DNA of 64,000 bases from the NCBI GenBank assembly GCA_907163375.1, contig CAJQUW010005267.1:682001-746000 (forward strand), written 5' to 3'. Positions 12,557-22,443 of this stretch are shown piece after piece. The notes under the pieces were generated by a model. That model searched no databases and was not told the DNA's origin. It saw only the letters and a program-made list of their open reading frames with translations. Position 1 is the first letter of the stretch. The number at the start of each line of letters is the position of its first letter. A program made the translations under genes and the position numbers. Source of the stretch: Prostheceraeus crozeri. Lineage: Eukaryota > Platyhelminthes > Polycladida > Euryleptidae.

Positions 12557-13332
12557 TTAGTGTCGACTTAGGAAGTCATCAAATTTTCTGTTAAGTTTCT
12601 GAAGGAAATTTTTGATTTCTCTCTCATTTTCCAGTCTCTCACGGTCAATAACACATTGCTCACGAGCTATCGTCATTTGTTCGCGAAGAATTTCAAGGCG
12701 CTCCCTCTCCAAAGACAAAAATTCGTCTCGATTTGAGTTCAATTTACGCTTCTTCCCCGACCGGTTTTCCTTGTTGTTACTCGGATCTACTGCTTGAGCT
12801 TGAAGTAGGTCTTCCATAAATGACAATTCATTTGATGATGCCTCCAAATTGACGTCTCTTGAATTGGGGTCAATGGTGTCTTGACTTGTAGCAGTTGGAA
12901 ATGATGGATCCAAATCATTCATCGACATTTGTGGATCATTTCTGTCATTCATGAGATCCGTTCCACTAGATATTCCAGAAATACTTTCTTCTGGAATGAT
13001 GCTTAATACCTTCTGGTCCACTTCAGTCAAATTGTCGCAGATTTGTGGACCACCGCCTGTTCGCATTTGATTTCTTTTGATATCACCTGCTTTCTGCTTT
13101 ACAGAGCTTTGAAGTTTTATCCATTTGGTTCGGATTTCCATCGCTGTTCTCCTCGTTGTGGATACACTGCTTACTTCACTAGCTATTTCTTCCCATTTCG
13201 CATTTTTCAATCCATTGGTCTGAACATTATTCAGCTTTGAAAAAGTGTAGCACGGAATTCAGTAACTTTATCTACCAAAACGGTAATTTCTGAAAGTGTA
13301 AAGTTAGCTCTTCTCTTTTCTAACGATGCCAT
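12557..13332 (-). pseudogene. Harbinger 1 Myb/SANT-like DNA-binding protein, frameshifted
   Basis: This is the second protein of PIF/Harbinger elements. It helps bring the transposase to the nucleus and to the element ends. The start ATG at 13,332 gives MASLEKRRANFTLSE, then a tri-helical region with KWEEIASEVSS and the TGGGP motif typical of the Myb_DNA-bind_5 type. An acidic linker and a C-terminal coiled coil of ERERLEILREQ-type repeats follow. A frameshift in a T-run near 13,240 separates the first 33 codons from the remaining 217. It is convergent with the transposase gene, as expected. Confidence 0.78.
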
Positions 13333-13870
13333 GGCTGAAGTGCAATTCGTAACAGTATGATGTTGGCTACAGTAGACGTGAGAATTTTCATCCATTCGAT
13401 GAGACGTTTCTATTGGCTGCAATGGTTTTGTGCGTGTGCACTCCCTCATTTTCATTGTGTGTTTGATAAGTTGATAGTACGTAGATAGCAACCCGTCGTG
13501 AAACGGAAATAGTTACTTACCAGTTTGTCACTATCAACTTACCAAAGTCAAGAGATGGTAAGAACTTTGTTAAGGAGACTGTTACTAAGTTAGTAACCAG
13601 CGATCAAACGTCCCCCAGAAGCATGGTAATAGCACATGCACATCAAAGAAAAGGACATGAAGATATTCCATGTCAAAAATCAGGACTCTAGACAGACTCA
13701 GTACTTTTCAATTGATGAGAGAAAACATAGAACAGTTCATTTTAACCAAAACTGGAATCCGCGTCCCATTGGATGAACATGTGTTCTTCTTTGATCCTAT
13801 CTGACAATAACAGGAACTCACTAGAACTCGGCAGACGTGCAGATTTGTATAAGACATGGTGTGTACATCA

Positions 13871-14590
13871 CAGGGATGCGGAGTCGAAGTCCCGGAGTCC
13901 TATCAAATGATAGGGCTCCGGACTCCGGCCTGTAACTAGACCCGAAATATGATACAAACAAATTATTTGTCATCGTGCATAGCTGTCAATGTCTTGATGT
14001 CAACTTTCTCAATCAAACAAAAGTACAGAGACACTGCTGCATGCAAAGCTTGTAATAGTTGAGGGAATGATCCACGATAGTGAAAAAAAGGATTGTCTTT
14101 TCATTCGGTGATGTAGTAGAGAAGACAAGCTTTCCTAGCCTCGATCACACCTACACAACGAAAGGTGACGTCACAGACAAAAATGAAATACTAGTTTGTT
14201 CGAAGCATTACCTCTTACCCTCACGTTAATCGTGTGTGATGGCTCCTCTAAAGCGCATATTAAAATCGAAAGTGCACTAATTTTTTTGGAGACGGATGGG
14301 GGATTTTCCTGCCTGGTAGAGACTGGAGAAAAACCGTGTGAAGCACACATTAACAAGATGGAAGGAGCCGAGTCGTATGCATCCGACTTAAAGCGACATT
14401 TGATAAACTTTCATCGAAAATGATTGATAATTGATGCAGCAATGATCACTAAAGATAGGTTCAAGTAAGCCTATAATGATCTATGATGCAGGTTACCAGT
14501 TAATTTTTCAAGAATACTAAGCTAAATTTGTGCTTGCCACCTGGAGTCGGAGTCGGAGTCCTATCAAAATGATGGGACTCCGCATTCCTG
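13871..14590 (+). mobile_element. Short non-autonomous hAT element (hAT-C)
   Basis: The element begins CAGGGATGCGGAGTC and ends GACTCCGCATTCCTG, hAT-type inverted ends. It is flanked by the perfect 8-bp duplication GTACATCA (13,863-13,870 and 14,591-14,598), the size hAT transposases make. Subterminal GGAGTCCTATCAAA/TGATAGG repeats are present. At 720 bp it is too short for a transposase. The only coding trace is a 75-codon frame described separately. Confidence 0.87.
14196..14423 (+). pseudogene. BED-finger-like remnant within hAT-C
   Basis: The 75-codon frame ends with a cysteine and then SDLKRHLINFHRK. This matches the end of a BED-type zinc finger, the DNA-binding domain at the N-terminus of hAT transposases. 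Only one of the expected two cysteines before the L..HL...H part is convincingly placed. It is best read as what remains of the transposase 5' end after internal deletion. Confidence 0.4.
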
Positions 14591-14665
14591 GTACATCATT
14601 CTGTGAAAGTCTCATTTTCGGCCTCGTTCCCTGCAGAGACTCGTTCTGACTGCCGGATTATTAAG

Positions 14666-15884
14666 TGCCTCAATTACATAAACTTTTGCTCTCTTGATTT
14701 ATCTTCTGAGAGGGTTTGTTTGGGCATCGACAGATTCAATTGAATGGTCTTATCACTCAAAATATCCGGATCCATAGTTGAAGGATGAATGGTTGAATAA
14801 ATGCGATTAAATGCGAATAAAAAAACACCAGGCACGCGAGGACAGTTGCTTTCTGATAAGTAATTGTGTTTCTTTTTCAGGACGAAATTCGGATGACGAA
14901 CGCAAACCAATTTTGATTGAGCTTAAGCCCAAGCTTCCCACGGTGTATGAGCAGATTGTTTCCCCATCATACAGATGAATGCCGGTTTCAGACAATCTTT
15001 ATTGCAGACTAAATTGACCAATCACTGTTCGTCATTGACCTGAAGTCACTTTATCACGTGTTTTCTTGTAGCCGATTCTTTATGAGAAAACATATTCGAA
15101 TTCTACAGAGGTGTATGGAATTGAGCCTTCCATGAACAACAATGCCAGCCTACCCGAGGCCTGGACCAGTTTTCACATCAAGGCTGGCACGGCCGGCTCC
15201 GGCTCTGTTTTGTACATAATGTAATATTTAAGATGGATGCGTAATTTGGATTCAAGATAATTTTGATAACCTTTTGAGCAGATTAGTATCAAAAAACCGA
15301 TTTCGAAAATTTGGCATATCCGACGGTTTGCAAAAAGGCAGCGATGGGTGGATAAAAATATGCTGGTGCAGTCCATGAAAGTATTTAGTAAGTGTCATGT
15401 GTGAACTTACCTTCAATGTGAAGGGCGTTCAACTCAACCTTTGTCTTCTTCTTTCAGTAAAAATTCATCCATTAGTATCTGTGAATGGATGTAGGCTTCG
15501 TTAGCGAGAATAAAATCAGTATAGTCAATAACGCAAGATCGCCTAGCAAGAAGCACTGTTGGGTGGTAATAAAATGATTAAATCTATCAAAATTTAGGTA
15601 GCCCGTAGTTTTTATGAACATTTCATTTCATTTCGACCTTAACTATCTGTGATAATCAGCAGTCTCACTTTGAACTTAAACTTACTTCGACTTATGATTT
15701 GGTCATTGATACAGTGCCGACACGAATCACAACGCAGTTATGGGCTGTCACTATAGTTTTTAGGCTTTTACACAGAACCTGACGCTAGAGGTCATGTCGA
15801 CTCATATCACTCCATCGATAATAGCTATGACGCTTGAGGAAATTGAAGAGATTTGTGGAATGACATGTTACTTGCGTTCGCACA
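14666..15884. other. Non-coding stretch
   Basis: No gene or repeat recognised; only short frames without motifs. Confidence 0.4.
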
Positions 15885-15885
15885 T

Positions 15886-16115
15886 AGGTACCCCACGGGC
15901 AAAAGGATATAATTTTGATACCAATGTGGCATCGGCTACGGATATCTGTTGAGGACATCCACGGATAGAACGGATGCGACAGATTTTATCCGCGGCGGAT
16001 ATCGATAGGATAGTCAAGAAACAACGGAGGATAGTGCGGGGATATTTGAATGACACCCGCGTATATCCTTGGTTACCCTTTCGATAACGCTTATCTACCC
16101 GTGAGGGGATGTCCG
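15886..16115 (-). repeat. GGATATCC-rich MITE-like repeat, copy 1
   Basis: About 225 bp carrying many GGATA/TATCC words. It is bounded by inverted short ends (CCCCACGGGC on the left; GCCC/ACCCGTGAGGGG on the right). A related copy lies near 43.25-43.43 kb, ending in TTGCTCGTGGGGT. No coding capacity, so probably a MITE. Confidence 0.5.
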
Positions 16116-16437
16116 TCTAAGACCTAAACGTATAACTAGGGAGGCGCCGCTGCAGAAATAGTACCTTTCCTATTCTATTTTCCTATATAGGCATAAATAT
16201 AGTATTTCTTCCGCATATGCACCTCACTGATTGTTATACAAATAACCCGAACGTTCTTTTAACAGATTGAAATACATGTAGCATTAATACATAAAATCTG
16301 CTGTTTCACAAAAACAGAACTTACTCGTTACGTAATCGCTGCATATATTCTGATCAAAAAGTATTACAATCTCTACATACTGTACTACACTTCATATAAA
16401 AGTTCTTAACAAATATAAGTTTATCAAAAACACTGTG
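16116..16437. other. Downstream flank of the DUF4806-like gene
   Basis: AT-rich, no frame of note. It lies 3' of the minus-strand gene and would hold its 3' UTR. Confidence 0.35.
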
Positions 16438-16975
16438 TTAAAAAATCTTTCTAATTGTCTGCTCTCCATTTGTCTTGCTCTTTTTTCTGCCACTGCATCG
16501 AGCGAGATGTCCACTGAGGCCGGTCAAGGCACCGGCGGTATCAACATCCGATTTCTGAATTATTGCTGCCACTATCACACCATAAATCTGTGAGTAATTG
16601 CTGGACAATGGCACTTTCGAAGATTTTTATGAATTCTCCCTTGTAAAATGCTGGAAGACGTCGTCACCTGCGATGTGGCGACAAATGCCTCTAGCAACGT
16701 GGTGAGGCGCACCTTTTGGCGAAGCACAAATCAGAGCTTTTCGTAGCAGCGCCCTGTTACTTCTAGTTCCGGTTGAGTCGTCTATTTTAGCAATCTGATT
16801 CTCCAAATCGGCGAATTGCAAAGAAAGAAGTTGACATGAACGTTCTGATACAATCCAGAAATTTTGTTGACGTTAGTCAATTCATCATGTAGTAGTGATG
16901 CAGAGCATAATGATAGCCTACACTTAAATTTATAATAGCTTTTAGATGAAGTCCCGTACAAATAACGGTTTCCAG

Positions 16976-17325
16976 TCAAAATGGTCTTCGTCCAAAACGG
17001 TCTTTTTGAGAGTTTGGAAAAACTGTCCGAGGGAAAGCTTCGAAATGAATTTTTAATATCAGAGACGTTCTTAGCATCATATGAAACCTATGTCTATGCC
17101 TTTCATTTTACCGGAAAATCAATTGCCTCTGACAGTAAGAGATAGTAGGCCGGTGTCAAGTCAAAATGGTCTTTTTAAAAGTGTAGTAAAACTGTCCGAG
17201 GGAAAGCCTCGAAATGAAATTTTAATGCCAGAGACGTTCTTAGCAACATCTAAAACCCATGTCTCTGCCTTTGATTTGACCGGAAAATCAATTGTTTCTG
17301 ACAGTTTGAATGTAGGCTAATTTAG
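16976..17325. repeat. Imperfect tandem duplication, period about 169 bp
   Basis: Two units lie in the last intron of the DUF4806-like gene. Both contain AAAACTGTCCGAGGGAAAGC, then CAGAGACGTTCTTAGCA and ACCGGAAAATCAATTG, offset by about 169 bp. Identity by eye is about 85%. The frame across the second unit looks protein-like but is probably incidental. Confidence 0.75.
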
Positions 17326-18160
17326 GCCTACTATCTCTACTATCTCTGACACTGCTCATGTCAGTCGATCAATGGCAGATGTACGAGTAGAACTACGTTA
17401 CTTAACTGTTTCACATTACTTAAAGGAAGACTAAATATATCCTTAAGTACATCCAATGCATCATCTGTCTGAAATTTCCCTTTTACCGACGAATGAGTAT
17501 GGACTCCTACTCCTTTTCATCCCATCCAATGATTCTTGAAGAGTTGTCACTTTTGCATCTAGCCTCTTGAGAAATTTCTGAAATAAAATTTTTTGTCAAG
17601 ACTTCTCTATGAATAAGTCTATGCTTTTGTATGACAAAGATTTCTCTCACCATGATATTTTTTGTGTTAGCGTCCAGTGTTTTCATCATTGGCGTCGCCT
17701 GCAGTTTTGAGGTTAGTTGATCGCTCTCCTGCGACAACAATTCAGTGTCATCTGCAATATATAACAGATCAGTGTTGTAGGAAGAATCAACAAACTACAT
17801 CACATTTGTGTTCGATTAGTTGCACCTTATTTTAGTTGGATCACCATATGATATCAGACTTCGCCACTAGTATGAATAACTTCCTTACCTGATTCTCTAC
17901 ATTTGAGTGGAGTTTCCAACACATCACTTGTTACAGGCAATTGAGAGACAACATCGTCTATATCCACATCCAACTCCCTCCTTAGGTCAGAGGGTGCATC
18001 CTTCATCGTCGAGTCAGTAGGTGCAGTGCCAATGAGTTTTTCCAGGTATTCGTCTGCCTCCAATATACTATTGAATATGCTCGAGCTTTTGATTTTTCCC
18101 AACATGAGACCCCAATAAGGACTAGGTTCTGAGCAAAGCCTTATCAAAGTTGTTACACGA

Positions 18161-19934
18161 CTGAAAAAGAAGTATCAGCTTTAATATGTTTCACTAACAT
18201 CACATTCCAATTCATGAAACCAAAATATGGATAATTAAAAGTATGAAACTGCGTGGGTACACACAAGCTAGATAAATCTTCACAGTAAAGAACGACATTG
18301 ATAAGCTATTAATATGAATATTTAGACATTAATAAAATTTGTCATATGATTTTTTAGTGAATTATAATCTCAGAGTTATCTTAATAAGAACTAAGCGATT
18401 TCTTTAGATAACCAGAATCTGCATTTTACATCTGCATTCGATGCGCCAGCATAGATCAACACGGTGTCTGATGTTAGTTGACGAATTCGTTTGTGTTAGC
18501 TGATATTGATTTATTGCACCATTTACCATATTTGTATTAGCGTTGTGCCGAATAGGAAAATGACCGGATACTGAATATCCGATCAGTAATATCCGGCCGG
18601 ATACCAGACAAGACTAAGCACTGTTATTAGCCGGCTTTTTTTATAATGCATCATGTATAATAGGCTAATATTTTACGAGCATAGTAAAACGTTTCAACTT
18701 GCTAGCACTAGGCAGCCGTAGTTAATCAATCTGATAATCATAATATTCTAAACAACTGCAAAGGAAAGCCTCTCAGTCTCGTTATGATACCCTCGTCTAA
18801 CACGGATTGATATCTATCTACAGTAATACTTATTTGGCCGAATAAGTCTGATATTTCTTACAAACCGATAGTTTACTTTCAATAGCCTTATAACCTTACC
18901 AGATCTCTATCATAAGCGCGTTGTGTTTTCTTTCTATTACATCCAGAGATGACAATTAAAATTTCCATTAGTCTTTTCTTACAACTAATATGTACCGTAA
19001 CCTTTCATTCGTCAGACATAATTGAAATACATCGAATAAGAAGAAACAACCAAAAAATAGTCCTTAGGAATCCTAAACAATGAATTACATATTGGAATAC
19101 TTTCATTTCAGATTTGGTATTTGTATATGCTAAAATCAAACGTAGAAAAAAAGAAATGTTTTAGGTTACATGTTAAATAGACCTGACTGTGAGGGACGAA
19201 GAGTACAGGATTTTACTGACATAAATTAGTGTGTGATAATTTCATATTAAAGTAGAGTATAGGAATTAATTAACTCAGTGATTTCATAATAACATCCCAG
19301 TTTGAGGCATCAGGTGAGCCAATTATTAATCTATTGTGCGCTGCGGTGATGAGTGGGCAGCCAGGCAATTGTGTTGAGGTTTCAGTGGTCAGTCACTGTG
19401 GTCGCTGTTGCCTTTGTTCCGTCGAGTTTTGTCTTGTTTGGAGTGGTGTATAAATATTCCGATGCGCTGTCCGCTGAGTCTGTTGTCATGCTTGAGGTGT
19501 TTGATGTTTGCTTGAATCTTCTTGATGATTTGTAATCTTGGTGGACGAATAGCAATCTGCGATACCTTATTCTTGTGAAACTTGGCAGTGATAAAAACTA
19601 GTGACTGAATTGAGAGAGGGACCAACCCCTCGTGTGTTCGCGCTGAGACTGTACATATCTTGTGCCTGTAATCCTGCGGCAATAAAGTTGCGTCCACAAC
19701 CCCTATCGCTTTTCTCTTACTATCGATTGAGGCGAAAAGGCTATAGGCCTAATTGAGCGCTACCGCAATTTCGTGACACTGACATTACAGCAGAATATAA
19801 TAAAAATAGTTTAATTGGCTGAGTTAAATTCAAATAAACTTAAAATGACTGTTATCCGGTATCTGGTTAAAAAAATAATACCTGTCCAGATACCGACTCA
19901 ATTCTCATCTATGTGCATATACGTATAAACATAC
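18161..19934. other. Intron 1 of the DUF4806-like gene
   Basis: A 1.77-kb AT-rich intron. It carries TATCCGG-rich segments (18,555-18,620 and 19,850-19,900) and a GC-richer block at 19,335-19,698. That block has a TATA-like GTATAAATATT and an AATAAAG, considered below as a weak long-terminal-repeat candidate. Confidence 0.4.
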
Positions 19935-20077
19935 CTAGCGTCTATAGTTCCAACACTTGGCCAATAACAATAAGACAATTGAGAACCGTTCTTGCCAACA
20001 GATGTCGTGATCCATGATTCCGGAACACTTCGTAAAGAATTCGGTCTGTCATCATAAAAGTCGAAAACAACGTATTT

Positions 20078-20760
20078 CTGCAATTAATAAAGGAAATGAA
20101 GGGAACATGTGTATATACATATGAAATATCATATTCTAGAGTCAAGAAATTAAAATATGCTATTTCACATTCATTGTAAAGACACGAAAAATGATAGTTT
20201 GTAATAGGTTTTAAGCTCATTTTAAATAGTATCAGAAAGCTATTGAATAGGCAAATATGTAACAATGTTCTGACGAATTATTACAGTTGTTGCCAAATAT
20301 GTATGAAGAATAATTTTCAGGATAATAAAGTTCACTATCTTTGGAAGTATTGTTCTCTATCCATTATTGTAGCGGATTGATCGGATGAAAAGGCACGTTG
20401 TTAATTGACAACTTTATTGCCGCTTAACAAAACCTCCGGAGAGGGTAAAAATCGTCATTTTCGGACGACACACGCGATTCACAGGCGAGAAACTGCAAAC
20501 TGCGAAAATTCATAACAGTGGAAAATAAAAAGATCATACACACTATATACAAATCTAGAAAATGCAGATAACACATGTATTCGATGCTCTTTCTGGAGAG
20601 TTTCTTTCGAAGAGTTTCTGATATAGAAAACACAGCTGAAAATGTAGTTATTTCATCAGTCACATAGATCAATAGATTAATCACTATATATATAGTAAAA
20701 TTAGGTCAAATGCAAATGCTATAAATACTACAGAACATAAACCTACGGATAATCAAAACT
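20078..20760. other. Upstream flank of the DUF4806-like gene
   Basis: No supported gene. The missing first exon and promoter of the DUF4806-like gene might lie here or beyond, but I cannot place them. Confidence 0.35.
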
Positions 20761-20764
20761 CAAA

Positions 20765-20830
20765 ATTAACTTAAACGCCAATCGATTTCTGCCGTCTACG
20801 ACGGCTTCTCAAGGCAAACTGATGTATTAT
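20765..20830 (-). ncRNA. Penelope-like hairpin, degenerate hammerhead-like
   Basis: Read on the minus strand: a TTGAGAAG box, then GCCGTC-GTA-GACGGC (a perfect 6-bp stem), then AGAAAT. The arrangement CTGANGA-stem-GAAA recalls the hammerhead-like hairpins of Penelope-like elements, as at 12.37 kb, but the core is more degraded. No reverse transcriptase is nearby. It is probably a short 3' fragment. Confidence 0.35.
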
Positions 20831-20937
20831 AACCAAATAGAAAATATTGAAATCAATGATATCAAAGCTAACGAAGACGTACATAGTATATAGTGTGGTA
20901 AAAATAAAAAGACTAAATTACATAGAATTCAAAGTAG

Positions 20938-21221
20938 TGTTGCGAGTGTAGAAGAAGTCATATCAGTTCATTTCAATCGTTTATTGAACATAGGAATTGT
21001 AAACGGACAGAAAGCTATAATTCTTGACGTCAGGCGTAGCTGGCCTGAGCAGCGAAAGTGAAAGTTCTTTTTCCAGACATCGACATCGCGCACACGATGA
21101 CGTAGATCCAATAATAGCAGAATCACAGTCATCGGGGAATGACGTTGGAGTGAGTCAGCCACTCACCGCTGAATGAAACGCATGGATTAGATATACAGAC
21201 ATCACAGATTATATTACAACA
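20938..21221 (-). repeat. Copia 3' long terminal repeat
   Basis: About 284 bp beginning TGTTGTAATATAATCTGTG and ending ACACTCGCAACA on the minus strand, i.e. with TG...CA ends, directly after the polypurine tract. The partner repeat is not in the window. Confidence 0.72.
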
Positions 21222-21895
21222 CGCCCCCTTAATCTGTGTATAATAACAGATATATATACATGCATAGATGCTTTGAGAAATAGTACAGATGACGTAAACA
21301 GTAAAGCAATGGGGGTTAAATGTGTACGTAGTATCATATTCAATACCATTTAATCAGTCAGAAAAATAAGATCACAAAATCGTTTGAACTTGGATCTGCC
21401 TAGCGGTTTGGTCAGAGCGTCAGCTGGATTACTATCAGAATTAATATGATACAAAGATCATGTGTTCTGTCTGATGTAGTTACGGATGAAATGATAGCGG
21501 ATATCAATGTGTTTTATGCGCTGGTGGTTTATCGGATTTTCGGATAAGGCAATAGCTCCGCGATTGTCGCAGAAAATTTTGGTTTCTTCAGTTTGTAGGT
21601 CAAAATCAACTAGCAGTCGTCTGAGATAGATTTCTTCTTTGATTGTCTCCGCGAGAGAGATGTATTCAGCTTCCGTCGAGGATAAAGCAACTGTTGGTTG
21701 TCGTTTTGTTTTCCAGCTTATTGGGCCGGTTATTTTGAATACATAGCCTGAGGTTGACTTTCGGTCATCAGTATTAGATCCCCAATCTGAATCTGTGTAG
21801 CCAGTCAATGTACATGTTTCGGATTTTGTGTAACAAAGATTGAAATCTTTCGTACCTTTTAGATAACGTAGAACGTCAACAGTTTGTTTACTTTT
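20938..21895 (-). mobile_element. Copia (Ty1/Copia) 3' end, fossil
   Basis: This is the 3' part of a minus-strand Copia element: part of the RNase H coding region (about 21.9-21.4 kb), a polypurine tract (AAGGGGG at 21,223-21,229 read on minus), and one long terminal repeat. Recognisable motifs are RYLKGTKDF, DSDWGSNTDDRKSTSGYVF, ALSSTEAEY and RIKHIDIRYHFIR, then ADALTKPLG further 3'. Integrase, gag, protease, most of the reverse transcriptase and the 5' repeat are absent. The fragment abuts Polinton sequence and shares a reading frame with it. It is broken and incomplete. The clear motifs suggest moderate age. Confidence 0.85.
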
Positions 21896-22351
21896 ATTAT
21901 TAAAATTACGTCTTTTCTGATATGAGCTATTTTGTGTACTGTTTAACTGTTTCACTATGTTTTCTACATCTTTCGCAATTCCTGCTGCATCTGTTCCAGT
22001 GTGCATTTCTTTTGCATCATTTCTAAGTTTGCGAATAGCTTCTAGTTGTTTTAATTCGTTTTGTGACTTAACAGCATTCGATATTGCACTAGCTGTACTA
22101 CCTATAGCAGCTGCTCCTTTAGCAGCAGATGAAATCAAATCTTTATTATTTTTAATCAAGTTAACGATACTGCCGATACCAGAAAAGATGCCAGCTCCTT
22201 CTTTTTGGACGGCACCTGCAGTGCCTAGGAACTTTTGTGTTCCGACAGTTTCTACACTATCATAATGGTACACAGGTTTCAGAGATGGTTCATGAGCAAT
22301 TTTATTATTTGATGCAAAATGTTTAAGATTGTGTTTATAAATTATAGGCAT
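21890..22351 (-). pseudogene. Polinton virion-type small protein (fossil, joined to Copia sequence)
   Basis: About 150 codons with a Gly/Ala-rich amphipathic stretch (GIFSGIGSIVNLI, SSAAKGAAAIGSTASAI) followed by a charged helix. This composition resembles the small membrane-active or minor virion proteins encoded by Polintons. The assignment is by composition and context only. Its 3' side runs into Copia RNase H sequence. Confidence 0.4.
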
Positions 22352-22443
22352 TTTTTAAGCTTAAATTTGACTTTTGTGAAAAATATTTACGTTTGTGGTT
22401 GGTTAGTAACCTGAGGACCTTTGGGCCGTTCGGCTAAATTCTA

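Larger units (their letters stand above)
10729..13615. mobile_element. PIF/Harbinger DNA transposon (Harbinger 1)
   Basis: Terminal inverted repeats of about 25-30 bp are visible: the left end begins GGGGCCGTTTGATCGGTGG, and the right end reads inward as GGGGACGTTTGATCGCTGG. CAG lies immediately outside both ends, which fits the 3-bp duplication (CWG type) of animal Harbingers. Inside are a plus-strand DDE transposase and a minus-strand Myb/SANT-like gene, the usual two-gene layout. Both genes are broken and a Penelope-like fragment sits between them. The element is therefore dead, but its ends are well preserved. Confidence 0.88.
10340..14665. repeat. Palindromic repeat, copy 2, split by two insertions
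   Basis: The left arm is about 10,340-10,610 and the loop 10,610-10,728. The right arm runs from 13,619 to 13,870 and resumes at 14,599-14,665. The arms are inverted copies of one another and match copy 1 at 270-755. The loop is interrupted by Harbinger 1, with CAG on both sides. The right arm is interrupted by a short hAT element, with GTACATCA on both sides. Without the insertions the unit would be about 0.75-0.8 kb. Confidence 0.7.
16438..20077 (-). pseudogene. DUF4806-like gene, five exons, last exon with an in-frame stop
   Basis: Five minus-strand exons share compatible phases and good splice sites: 20,077-19,935, 18,160-17,889, 17,751-17,651, 17,577-17,487 and 16,844-16,438. Exon 1 begins after TTAATTGCAG and encodes KYVVFDFYDD...SVPESW...CYWPS, the usual start of DUF4806 proteins. 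Exon 2 has SEPSPYWGLMLGKI and an acidic tail. Exons 3-4 give a short helical linker (LKRLDAKVTTLQESLDGMKR). Exon 5 has LQFADLENQIAKIDD and ICRHIAGDDVFQHFTREN, fitting the DUF4806 domain. A TAA at 16,627-16,629 interrupts exon 5, yet the same frame stays open for 62 more codons (KSSKVPLSS...YGVIVAAIIQ) to a second stop at 16,438. The first exon with the ATG was not found. DUF4806 function is unknown. The gene could be a host paralogue or a transposon-associated copy. Confidence 0.55.
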
